DNA of 11,078 nt from Chloroflexota bacterium (GTDB taxonomy: Bacteria > Chloroflexota > Dormibacteria > Aeolococcales > Aeolococcaceae): contig JAQBPI010000134.1 of NCBI GenBank assembly GCA_028287605.1, positions 1-11,078 on the forward strand, in the 5' to 3' direction. Shown here one piece after another: positions 1-5,920 of the stretch. Position 1 is the stretch's first letter; every line of letters begins with the position of its first letter. The position numbers and the translations under genes were made by a program. The notes under the pieces were generated by a model, which was not told the DNA's origin, did not search any database, and saw only the letters and a program-made list of their open reading frames with translations.

Positions 1-91
1 GCTCTGCGCCGGCTGCGGCGCCCTGACCGCGCCCGGGGCGCGCTTCTGCAGCACCTGTGGCGCGGCCGTGGAGCCGCCCCCGGCGGGGTGA
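1..91 (+). CDS. C-terminal end of a zinc-ribbon protein (partial)
   Basis: Read from base 2, the last 29 codons before the TGA at 89-91 encode a peptide with CAGC, then eleven residues, then CSTC, and a short Ala/Pro-rich tail. Two CxxC pairs about a dozen residues apart form the classic small zinc ribbon found at either end of many bacterial membrane or regulatory proteins. Only the last 29 residues are in the window, so nothing can be said of the main domain. The stop lies one base from the end of the opposing RNase HII gene, a tail-to-tail arrangement without an obvious terminator. The frame is supported by the spaced cysteines and by codon style matching the other genes. Confidence 0.7.
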   Translation, partial: LCAGCGALTAPGARFCSTCGAAVEPPPAG

Positions 92-92
92 C

Positions 93-779
93 TCAGCCTC
101 CGCCGGCGAGTGCGGGCAGGCTGCTCACCACCACTCCGTCGAGGTCGAGCATGCCCTGCTCGGCGCCGCCCGAGCGGGCCGGCGCGAAGCTGCGGCGGTG
201 GTGGGGGGTGACCCCGAGGGTGCGCAGCGCCTCGAGGTGCTCGCGGGTGCTGTAGCCGGCGTTGCGCTCCCAGCCGTAGCCGGGGTGGCGCACCGCCAGG
301 CGGGCGAGCAGCCGGTCGCGGGTGACCTTGGCCACCACCGAGGCGCAGGCGATCGCGTAGCAGAGGGCGTCGCCGTCGACCACCGCGGTGTGGGGGCCGA
401 CGTCGTCGAAGCCGGCGATGCGACGGCCGTCGACGAGCACGTGGTCGTAGGCGCCGATGCGGCGCAGCGCCCGGCGCATCGCCAGGTGGCTGGCGTGATA
501 GATGTTGATGCGGTCGATCTCCGCCACCGACGCCGCCCCCACGGCGACCACGGTGCGCCGCCGGATCTCCGCCGCCAGCCGTTCGCGCTGACGCGCCGAC
601 AGCGTCTTGGAGTCGCGCACCCCGGCGATCCGCCGGCAGTTGGGGGGGACCAGGCAGGCGGCGGCGACCACCGCCGAGCAGAGGCTGCCCATGCCGCACT
701 CGTCGACGCCGACGACCCGGCGGGCTCCCGCCTGCCACAGCGTCCGCTCCATGCGCAGTGTGGGGATGCTCGGCGGCAC
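93..779 (-). CDS. rnhB: Ribonuclease HII
   Basis: A 228-residue protein, the usual RNase HII length. This enzyme nicks the RNA strand of RNA-DNA hybrids and starts removal of single misincorporated ribonucleotides in the cytoplasm. Family landmarks appear in order: VGVDE with the first catalytic Asp-Glu (about residues 23-27), the RDSKTLS segment (about 55-61), HVLVDG with the central Asp (about 112-117), and GDALCYAIACASVVAKVTRD (about 135-154) carrying the last acidic residue. The usual DEAGRG signature reads DECGMG here, so the arginine of the GRG ribonucleotide-recognition loop is a methionine. The chosen start is GTG at 779, because a TACAAT hexamer ends 8 bases upstream and fits a leaderless transcript. 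An ATG at 752 is an alternative; neither has a Shine-Dalgarno sequence. Divergent from the HMG-CoA lyase operon. Confidence 0.93.
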   Translation of the reverse strand: MPPSIPTLRMERTLWQAGARRVVGVDECGMGSLCSAVVAAACLVPPNCRRIAGVRDSKTLSARQRERLAAEIRRRTVVAVGAASVAEIDRINIYHASHLAMRRALRRIGAYDHVLVDGRRIAGFDDVGPHTAVVDGDALCYAIACASVVAKVTRDRLLARLAVRHPGYGWERNAGYSTREHLEALRTLGVTPHHRRSFAPARSGGAEQGMLDLDGVVVSSLPALAGGG

Positions 780-787
780 GGGTGTGG

Positions 788-793
788 ATTGTA
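788..793 (-). promoter_or_regulatory. Candidate -10 element (TACAAT) for rnhB
   Basis: On the minus strand TACAAT is followed by 8 bases and then the GTG start codon. A start site about 7 bases after the hexamer would place the 5' end at or one base before the GTG, so the message would be leaderless. No convincing -35 hexamer is visible. Confidence 0.5.
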
Positions 794-854
794 GGAAGGG
801 AGAGGCCCCGGAGTTCGGCGATCGGGGCGAGGCCGACCCCCGCGGCCTCTCTGG

Positions 855-860
855 TACGGT
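855..860 (+). promoter_or_regulatory. Candidate -10 element (TACGGT) for the HMG-CoA lyase operon
   Basis: TACGGT lies in the divergent region between rnhB and the HMG-CoA lyase gene. It is followed after 12 bases by an ATG opening a nine-codon ORF (873-902), and after 44 bases by the HMG-CoA lyase ATG. No clear -35 is visible. The assignment rests on similarity to the TACNNT hexamers in front of other genes here. Confidence 0.4.
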
Positions 861-872
861 GGCCGCGCCCCC

Positions 873-902
873 ATGCCAGTCCAGCCGCGCCCACCCTCCT
901 GA
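873..902 (+). CDS. Nine-codon upstream ORF ahead of HMG-CoA lyase
   Basis: ATG at 873 opens a reading frame encoding MPVQPRPPS and ending with TGA at 900-902, two bases before the HMG-CoA lyase ATG at 905. It is in a different frame from the lyase. Its ATG lies 12 bases after a TACGGT -10-like hexamer, so it could be the first start codon met on a short-leader or leaderless message. The HMG-CoA lyase start has no Shine-Dalgarno sequence of its own (preceding bases CCACCCTCCTGACG). Translation may therefore reach it by termination-reinitiation from this ORF. Four of the nine residues are proline, which could slow ribosomes. Translation is inference; an ORF this short can arise by chance. Confidence 0.35.
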   Translation: MPVQPRPPS

Positions 903-904
903 CG

Positions 905-1849
905 ATGTACGAGACCAGCCGCCTCATCCACTGGACCGACGTGGGGCCGCGCGACGGGCTCCAGAACGTCTCCGGCACCGTGCCCACCGAGGTGAAGGTG
1001 CGGCTGGTGCGCGGCCTGCTCGACGCCGGCGCGCCCCGCGTCGAGGCCACCTCCTTCGTGAGCCCGCGCCGGGTGCCGCAGCTCGCCGACGCCGCCGCGG
1101 TGCTCGCCGCCCTCGGCGACGAGGTCCGCGGGCGGCTGCGGGTGCTGATCCCGAACCGTCGCGGATTCGAGATGGCGCTCGACGCCGGCGTCCGGAACGT
1201 GCTGGTCACCGTCGGCGCCACCGAGTCCTTCAACCGGCGCAACGTCAACCGCAGCGTCGCCGAGTCGCTGGAGGACATCGCCGCGATCACCGCGGCGGCG
1301 GCGCCGGCGGGCTGCGTGGTGGACGTCGCCCTGTCGGTCTGCTGGGGCTGCCCCTTCGAGGGCGACGTCCCGCCGCGGCGGGTGGTCGAGCTCTGCGCGG
1401 AGATCGCCGCGCGCGGCGCCGCCGAGGTGGGGATCGCCGACACCATCGGCGTCGCCGAGCCCGCGCGGGTGAGCGCCCTCTGCGCCGAGGTGGCGGCCGT
1501 GGTGCCGCTGGAGCGGCTCTCCCTCCACGTCCACGACACCCGCGGGCAGGGGGTCGCCAACGTCCTCGCCGCCTACCAGGCGGGGGTGCGGCGGTTCGAG
1601 GGCTCGGTGGGCGGCCTCGGCGGCTGTCCCTTCGCGCCGCGGGCCACCGGCAACGTCTGCAGCGAGGACGCGCTGCTGGCGCTGCACGCGGCCGGGGCCG
1701 AGAGCGGGATCGACCTCGACGCCTACTGCGCCGTCGCCGAGCGGCTCGGCGAGGACCTCGGCACGACCCTCCCGGGCAGGCTGCACCGCGCCGGCGTCTG
1801 GCACCCCGGCCGGGTGGGCGCCGCCACCACCGGAGTCGCCGATGGCTGA
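905..1849 (+). CDS. mvaB: Hydroxymethylglutaryl-CoA lyase
   Basis: A 314-residue TIM-barrel enzyme of the HMGL-like family. It cleaves 3-hydroxy-3-methylglutaryl-CoA to acetoacetate and acetyl-CoA, the last step of leucine degradation. Visible signatures: DVGPRDGLQN (12-21, catalytic Arg16 and Asp17), VEATSFVSP (47-55, Glu48), LHVHDT (207-212, metal ligands His208 and His210), and GGLGGCPFA (236-244) with active-site Cys241, followed by Asn250. The His-to-Cys (31) and Cys-to-Asn (9) spacings match human HMGCL. ATG 905 is chosen because homology begins just after it; upstream in-frame sequence back to 758 is low-complexity and lies in the divergent promoter region. There is no Shine-Dalgarno. 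The 3' end overlaps the next gene by 8 bases. It could act on a related 3-hydroxyacyl-CoA, but the conserved residues favour HMG-CoA. Confidence 0.9.
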   Translation: MYETSRLIHWTDVGPRDGLQNVSGTVPTEVKVRLVRGLLDAGAPRVEATSFVSPRRVPQLADAAAVLAALGDEVRGRLRVLIPNRRGFEMALDAGVRNVLVTVGATESFNRRNVNRSVAESLEDIAAITAAAAPAGCVVDVALSVCWGCPFEGDVPPRRVVELCAEIAARGAAEVGIADTIGVAEPARVSALCAEVAAVVPLERLSLHVHDTRGQGVANVLAAYQAGVRRFEGSVGGLGGCPFAPRATGNVCSEDALLALHAAGAESGIDLDAYCAVAERLGEDLGTTLPGRLHRAGVWHPGRVGAATTGVADG

Positions 1850-3437
1850 GGCACCTCCGCACCCCGTGCCCCCCACCGCGGGCGACCCGCCGCCGCCCCC
1901 GGGCGTGCACACCACCGCCGAGGTCGAGGGACGGCTGAGCCGCGCCCGGGCCGGCGGCTCCGAGCGCGCCCGCCAGAAGCTCGCCGAGCAGGGCAAGCTC
2001 CCGGTCCGCGAGCGCATCGCCCGGCTGTTCGACCCCGAGACCGTCCTCGTCGAGGACGGCCTGCTCGCCAACTGCGGGGCCCCCGACCTCCCCGCCGACG
2101 GGGTGGTCACCGGCATCGGCATCCTCCACGGGCGCCACTGCGCGGTGATGGCCAACGACTCCTCGGTCAAGGCGGGCTCGTGGGGGGCACGCACCGTCGA
2201 GAAGATCATCCGCATCCAGGAGACCGCCGAGCGGCTCCAGATCCCCCTCGTGTACCTGGTCGACAGCGCCGGCGCGCGGATCACCGACCAGGTGGCGATG
2301 TTCCCCGGGCGGCGTCACGCCGGGCGGATCTTCCAGAACGAGGTGCGCCTGAGCGGGCAGGTGCCCCAGCTCTGCGTCCTCTTCGGCCCCAGCGCCGCCG
2401 GCGGCGCCTACATCCCCGCCTTCTGCGACGCGGTGATCATGGTCGAGGGCAACGCCTCGATGTACCTCGGCTCCCCGCGCATGGCCGAGGTGGTGGTGGG
2501 GGAGAGGGTCAGCCTCGAGGAGATGGGCGGAGCGCGGATGCACTGCACGGTGAGCGGCTGCGGCGACATCCTCGTCGAGGACGAGGACGCGGCGCTGCGC
2601 ACCGCGCGCGAGTACCTCGCGTACATGCCGGCCAACTGGCGCGAGGCGCCCTCGTCGGCGCCGCCACGGCCTCCGCTTGCGACCGCGAGGCCGATCGACG
2701 AGGTGATCCCGCCGGAGGCGGCGCGCGGATACGACGCCCTGGAGGTGATCCGCGCGCTCGTCGACGAGGGCTCCCTCCTCGAGGTCAAGCGGCTCTTCGC
2801 CCGCGAGCTGATCACCGGCTTCGCGCGCATCGACGGCCGGGCGGTGGGCGTGGTCGCCTCGCAGCCGCGCTTCAAGGGCGGCGTGCTGTTCGTCGACTCC
2901 GCCGACAAGGGCGCGCGCTTCGTCACCCTCTGCGACGCCTTCAACATCCCCCTGGTCTGGCTCGCCGACGTGCCCGGGTTCATGATCGGCTCGTCGGTCG
3001 AGCGGCAGGGCATCATCCGGCACGGGGCGAAGATGATCGCGGCGCTCGCCGTCGCCGGCGTGCCCAAGGTGTGCGTGGTGCTCCGCAAGGCGTACGGGGC
3101 CGGGCTCTACGCGATGTGCGGCCCCGCCTTCGAGCCCGACTGCACGATCGCCCTGCCCTCCGCGCAGATCGCGGTGATGGGGCCGGAGGCGGCGGTGAAC
3201 GCCGTCTACTACAACAGGATCCAGGAGCTCCCCGAGGAGGAGCGCGCCGCGTACGTGCGGCGGCTGCAGGACGAGTACCGCGACGACATCGACATCCTCA
3301 AGCTCGCCGGCGAGCTCGTGGTCGACGCGGTGGTGCCGGCGCCGCGGCTGCGCGACGAGCTGGTCGCTCGCCTCGCCGCCTACGCCTCGCGGCGGCGCAC
3401 CGAGGTGCCGCGCCACCACGGCGTCTTCCCGGTGTGA
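1842..3437 (+). CDS. Acyl-CoA carboxylase carboxyltransferase (beta) subunit, methylcrotonyl-CoA-like
   Basis: A 531-residue two-lobed crotonase-fold carboxyltransferase. It moves carboxyl from carboxybiotin to an acyl-CoA in the cytoplasm. N-lobe: YLVDSAGAR (138-146), the FPGRRHAGRIF stretch (154-164) resembling methylcrotonyl-CoA carboxylase, and the oxyanion loop GPSAAGGAY (182-190). C-lobe: ADVPGFMIG (375-383) and the second oxyanion loop RKAYGAG (415-421), more like propionyl-type enzymes. Substrate choice is therefore not settled by motifs. Its place directly after HMG-CoA lyase favours 3-methylcrotonyl-CoA (leucine route; LiuB/MccB role). Residues 1-22 are a Pro-rich extension. ATG 1842 overlaps the lyase stop by 8 bases, implying coupled translation. 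No biotin carboxylase or biotin-carrier gene is in the window, so the alpha subunit must be encoded elsewhere. Confidence 0.88.
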   Translation: MAEAPPHPVPPTAGDPPPPPGVHTTAEVEGRLSRARAGGSERARQKLAEQGKLPVRERIARLFDPETVLVEDGLLANCGAPDLPADGVVTGIGILHGRHCAVMANDSSVKAGSWGARTVEKIIRIQETAERLQIPLVYLVDSAGARITDQVAMFPGRRHAGRIFQNEVRLSGQVPQLCVLFGPSAAGGAYIPAFCDAVIMVEGNASMYLGSPRMAEVVVGERVSLEEMGGARMHCTVSGCGDILVEDEDAALRTAREYLAYMPANWREAPSSAPPRPPLATARPIDEVIPPEAARGYDALEVIRALVDEGSLLEVKRLFARELITGFARIDGRAVGVVASQPRFKGGVLFVDSADKGARFVTLCDAFNIPLVWLADVPGFMIGSSVERQGIIRHGAKMIAALAVAGVPKVCVVLRKAYGAGLYAMCGPAFEPDCTIALPSAQIAVMGPEAAVNAVYYNRIQELPEEERAAYVRRLQDEYRDDIDILKLAGELVVDAVVPAPRLRDELVARLAAYASRRRTEVPRHHGVFPV

Positions 3438-4510
3438 CCGAGGTCACCGGCGCGGCGCAGCTGCAGGCATGGCGCGACGGGGTGATGCCTCCGGTCGAGG
3501 AGGTGCGTCCCGGCCTGTGGTCGATCCCTCTGCCGCTGCCCCGGAACCCGCTGCGCTACGTGCTCGTCTACGCGCTGGAGTGCGACGGCGGGATCGCCCT
3601 GGTCGACGCCGGCTGGAACACCGAGGAGGCGTGGGCCACGCTCGGCGCCGGCCTCGAGACCCTCGGCGCCACCGTCGAGCAGGTGACGGGGGTGCTGGTC
3701 ACCCACATCCACCCCGACCACTACGGGCTCGCCGCGCGCATCCGCGAGGCCTCCGGCGCCTGGGTGGCGCTGCACCCCGCCGACGCCGCGGTGCTGCCGG
3801 AGCGCTACGAGGAGGTCGACGCCCTTCTCGACCGCATGGCCTCGCTGCTGCGCGCCTGCGGCGTGCCCCAGCTCGAGCTCGACGAGCTGAGCGCCGCGTC
3901 GATGTCCATCCGCCAGTTCGTGGAGGTGACCCAGCCCGACCGCCTCCTCGACGACGGCGACGTCGTGCCGCTGGGCGGGCGTGAGCTGCGCGCCGTGTGG
4001 ACCCCCGGGCACTCGCCCGGGCACCTCTGCTTCTACGACGCCACCCACCGGCTGCTGCTCGCCGGCGACCACGTGCTGCCGCGGATCACCCCCAACATCT
4101 CCGTGCACGCCCAGCAGCGGCCCAACCCGCTCGCCGAGTTCCTGGACGCCCTCCAGAAGGTGCGCGGCCTGGACGTCGACGAGGTCCTGCCCGCCCACGA
4201 GTACCGCTTCCGCAACCTCGCCGGGCGCGTCGACGACCTGCTCCTCCACCACGCCGAGCGGTTGAGCGTCATCGAGGCGATGGTGGCCGCCACCCCGGGG
4301 ATCACCTGCTGGGACCTCACCGTCGCCCTGCCGTGGTCGCGGGCCTGGCCGGACATCCCCCCCTTCATGCGCCGCGCCGCCAACGGGGAGACCCTCGCCC
4401 ACCTGATGGTGCTGCTGGCCGCCGGCCGGGTGGCGCGCCACGGCGGCGAGCCCTGGCACTGGGTGCCGCCGTCGGGGTCGCGGCGCGGTGACGGCCTGTG
4501 GCGTCTGTGA
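3434..4510 (+). CDS. MBL-fold metallo-hydrolase (LACTB2/glyoxalase II-like)
   Basis: A 358-residue metallo-beta-lactamase-fold hydrolase. Metal-binding motifs appear in order: HIHPDH (91-96), PGHSPGH (191-197), AGDH with Asp212 (210-213) and LPAH with His255 (252-255), so a complete two-metal site is expected. After the core, residues about 275-335 (ATPGITCWDLT, then RRAANGETLAHLMVLLAAGRV) look like the small winged-helix C-terminal domain of LACTB2-like proteins. The start is GTG 3434, whose GTGA overlaps the stop of the carboxyltransferase gene by 4 bases; ATG 3485 is a possible shorter start. The operon position suggests hydrolysis of a thioester or lactone intermediate or side product of acyl-CoA breakdown, which is inference. 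There is no signal peptide, so it is probably cytoplasmic. The exact substrate cannot be read from the sequence. Confidence 0.85.
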   Translation: MTEVTGAAQLQAWRDGVMPPVEEVRPGLWSIPLPLPRNPLRYVLVYALECDGGIALVDAGWNTEEAWATLGAGLETLGATVEQVTGVLVTHIHPDHYGLAARIREASGAWVALHPADAAVLPERYEEVDALLDRMASLLRACGVPQLELDELSAASMSIRQFVEVTQPDRLLDDGDVVPLGGRELRAVWTPGHSPGHLCFYDATHRLLLAGDHVLPRITPNISVHAQQRPNPLAEFLDALQKVRGLDVDEVLPAHEYRFRNLAGRVDDLLLHHAERLSVIEAMVAATPGITCWDLTVALPWSRAWPDIPPFMRRAANGETLAHLMVLLAAGRVARHGGEPWHWVPPSGSRRGDGLWRL

Positions 4511-4525
4511 CGAAACCGCGACACC

Positions 4526-4542
4526 CGTGATCACATGTCACG
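4526..4542. promoter_or_regulatory. Candidate operator palindrome CGTGA-N7-TCACG
   Basis: Perfect 5-base arms separated by 7 bases, in the non-coding gap just after the MBL-fold gene and about 110 bases before the secreted protein gene. It contains a further internal GTGATCAC palindrome. Position and symmetry suit a dimeric regulator, but no protein can be assigned. Confidence 0.3.
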
Positions 4543-4587
4543 ACTGCGCCGCCCACCACAAGGGAATCACACCCGCCGTCGTCTCCC

Positions 4588-4637
4588 TGTTCGGTCGGAG
4601 CCTCTCTCCGGACAACAGCGTGGGGTTGCAGCCCACG
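4588..4637 (+). promoter_or_regulatory. Structured 5' leader: two adjacent hairpins before the secreted repeat protein
   Basis: The first hairpin spans 4588-4617: TGTT pairs with AACA, and GTCGGAG pairs with CTCCGGAC apart from one bulged G, around a CCTCT loop. The second spans 4619-4637: CGTGGG and CCCACG are perfectly complementary around a 7-base loop. The Shine-Dalgarno GGAG follows at 4639-4642, nine bases before the ATG. Back-to-back hairpins right at a ribosome binding site suggest mRNA stabilisation or a regulatory leader. I could not match it to a riboswitch class I know. Confidence 0.4.
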
Positions 4638-4651
4638 TGGAGCACACATCA

Positions 4652-5842
4652 ATGAAGAGACGGATCAGCCTTGTGGTCGGGTCGGCGGCCGTTGCCGGCG
4701 CCACCGCGGCGTTCGCCATCGGCGGCACGCACGCATTCGCCCTGACGGCGGCGTCGGCCTCGGCCTCGGGCCCGGTGACGGCCAGCCTGCCCGCGGTTGC
4801 CGCACCCACCGTCGACACCGCGGCGCTCTTCGGCTCGGCGCAGCAGGTCGCGCAGTCGCTCGGCCTGCCGATCCCGGCGCTGCCCGTGACCCTCGCCGGG
4901 CTTCCGGACACCACCAGCCTGCTCAGCGATCCCACCGGCTTCGTGACCGGCATGCTCAGCAACCCGATGGGCCTCCTGAACCTCGTCAGCCTCAGCTCGA
5001 TCCTGGCGCCGGTGCAGGGCCTGACCGGCGGTATCGGCGGTCCCGGCGCGGTGCTGTCGATGCTTCCCGATCCCAACGCGCTGCTCGGCACCATCCCCGG
5101 CGCCGCGGTGCTCCAGAGCCTGCTCGGCAACACCGCCCTCTCCAGCGTGATGGGCACCGTGACCGGCACCATCAGCGATCCGATGAGCCTGATGAGCCTG
5201 ATCACCGGCGGCCCGCTGGGCAGCGTGACCGGCATCCTCGGCAATCCGACCAGCATCCTCTCCACCGTCACCGGCGACCCGGCCGGCATCCTCTCCGGCA
5301 TCGGCGGTGCGGGCAATCCGCTCGGCATCGCCAGCGGCCTGCTCGGCACCGTCGCCGGTGTCGATCCCACCGGCCTGGCGGGCGGCCTGCTCTCCGGCGC
5401 CGGCGGCAACCCGCTGAGCACCGTGACCGGGCTCGTCGGCAACCCGACCGGCATCGCGACCGGGGTGCTCGGCACCGTCGCCGGCCTCGATCCCACCGGC
5501 ACCCTCCCCGGCGTGGTCCACACCGTGACCTCGACCCTGGGCGGCCTCACCGGCGGCCTGACCTCGGCGCAGACCAGCGCGGCCGGCTCCAAGCCCTCGA
5601 TCAACCTCAACGTCCCCGCGGTGCCGCAGCTGAGCCTGCCGGCGCTTCCCATGGTGGGCGGCGTGACCAGCACGGTCACCGGCACCCTGAACACCGTGAC
5701 CGGCACCGTCAACGGCCTGCTGGGCTCGGTGACCAACGCGCTTCCCGTGTCGCTCCCGTCGGTCTCCGGCGTGACCGGCAACCTGACCAAGTCGCTTCCC
5801 GTCTCGGCGAACGTCTGCCTTCCGGTGGTCGGCTGCCTGTAG
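4652..5842 (+). CDS. Secreted low-charge repetitive protein, family unknown
   Basis: A 396-residue protein starting at ATG 4652 with GGAG nine bases upstream. Residues 1-30 are a Sec-type signal peptide: MKRR, a hydrophobic Ala/Val core, and a likely cleavage after AFA (28-30). The mature part is rich in Gly, Leu, Thr, Val, Ser and Pro. It has almost no charge: eight or so Asp, two Lys (314, 380), no Glu or Arg, and no Trp or Tyr. From about 90 to 290 it is built of irregular 11-16-residue units, each opening with an Asn-Pro or Asp-Pro turn followed by hydrophobic/Gly/Thr residues. One 21-residue block recurs 42 residues apart (221-241, 263-283). It ends in VCLPVVGCL with two cysteines (389, 395), which could form a small disulfide loop. 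There is no LPXTG or C-terminal membrane anchor. It is monocistronic with its own terminator. A surface, adhesive or coat role is plausible but unproven; I do not recognise the family. Confidence 0.82.
   Translation: MKRRISLVVGSAAVAGATAAFAIGGTHAFALTAASASASGPVTASLPAVAAPTVDTAALFGSAQQVAQSLGLPIPALPVTLAGLPDTTSLLSDPTGFVTGMLSNPMGLLNLVSLSSILAPVQGLTGGIGGPGAVLSMLPDPNALLGTIPGAAVLQSLLGNTALSSVMGTVTGTISDPMSLMSLITGGPLGSVTGILGNPTSILSTVTGDPAGILSGIGGAGNPLGIASGLLGTVAGVDPTGLAGGLLSGAGGNPLSTVTGLVGNPTGIATGVLGTVAGLDPTGTLPGVVHTVTSTLGGLTGGLTSAQTSAAGSKPSINLNVPAVPQLSLPALPMVGGVTSTVTGTLNTVTGTVNGLLGSVTNALPVSLPSVSGVTGNLTKSLPVSANVCLPVVGCL
5312..5500 (+). repeat. 42-codon internal duplication in the secreted protein gene
   Basis: The 63-base block at 5312-5374 recurs at 5438-5500, exactly 126 bases later. 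It encodes GNP-x-GIA-x-G-x-LGTVAG-x-DPTG in both copies, with four conservative changes. The shared TGCTCGGCACCGTCGCCGG at 5340 and 5466 is identical, so the duplication is visible in DNA as well as protein and points to growth by unequal recombination. Confidence 0.75.
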
Positions 5843-5888
5843 GCGGTGAGAGGGGGCCCCGAGAGGGGGGGACTCCTCTGCGAGGGGG

Positions 5889-5920
5889 GCGGGGCACCGT
5901 GCCCCGCTCCTCTTTTCGTT
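5889..5920 (+). terminator. Rho-independent terminator after the secreted protein gene
   Basis: GCGGGGC and GCCCCGC form a 7-base GC stem around the 5-base loop ACCGT, followed by TCCTCTTTTCGTT. It lies 47 bases after the stop at 5842. The T-rich side is on the plus strand only. The tail overlaps the stop codon of the opposing alpha/beta hydrolase gene (5919-5921). Confidence 0.75.

Noticed and set aside
125..2284. Very long minus-strand open frame opposite RNase HII and HMG-CoA lyase
   Set aside because: Extreme GC content removes stop codons from antisense frames. The translation is Arg/Pro/Gly/Ala/His-rich low complexity with no motif, and it crosses two well-supported genes and their promoter region.
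1287..3419. Long minus-strand open frame opposite the carboxyltransferase gene
   Set aside because: It is a shadow of the real gene; its composition is biased and it has no recognisable domain.
4535..4651. Upstream in-frame ATG that would add 39 residues to the secreted protein
   Set aside because: It would bury the signal peptide behind a basic, unconserved-looking stretch and translate through the hairpin leader. The ATG at 4652 has a good Shine-Dalgarno and gives an ideal signal peptide.
4511..4651. Known riboswitch (c-di-AMP, c-di-GMP, cobalamin, TPP) in front of the secreted protein gene
   Set aside because: Core consensus strings of these classes that I can recall are not present; only the simple hairpins are supported.
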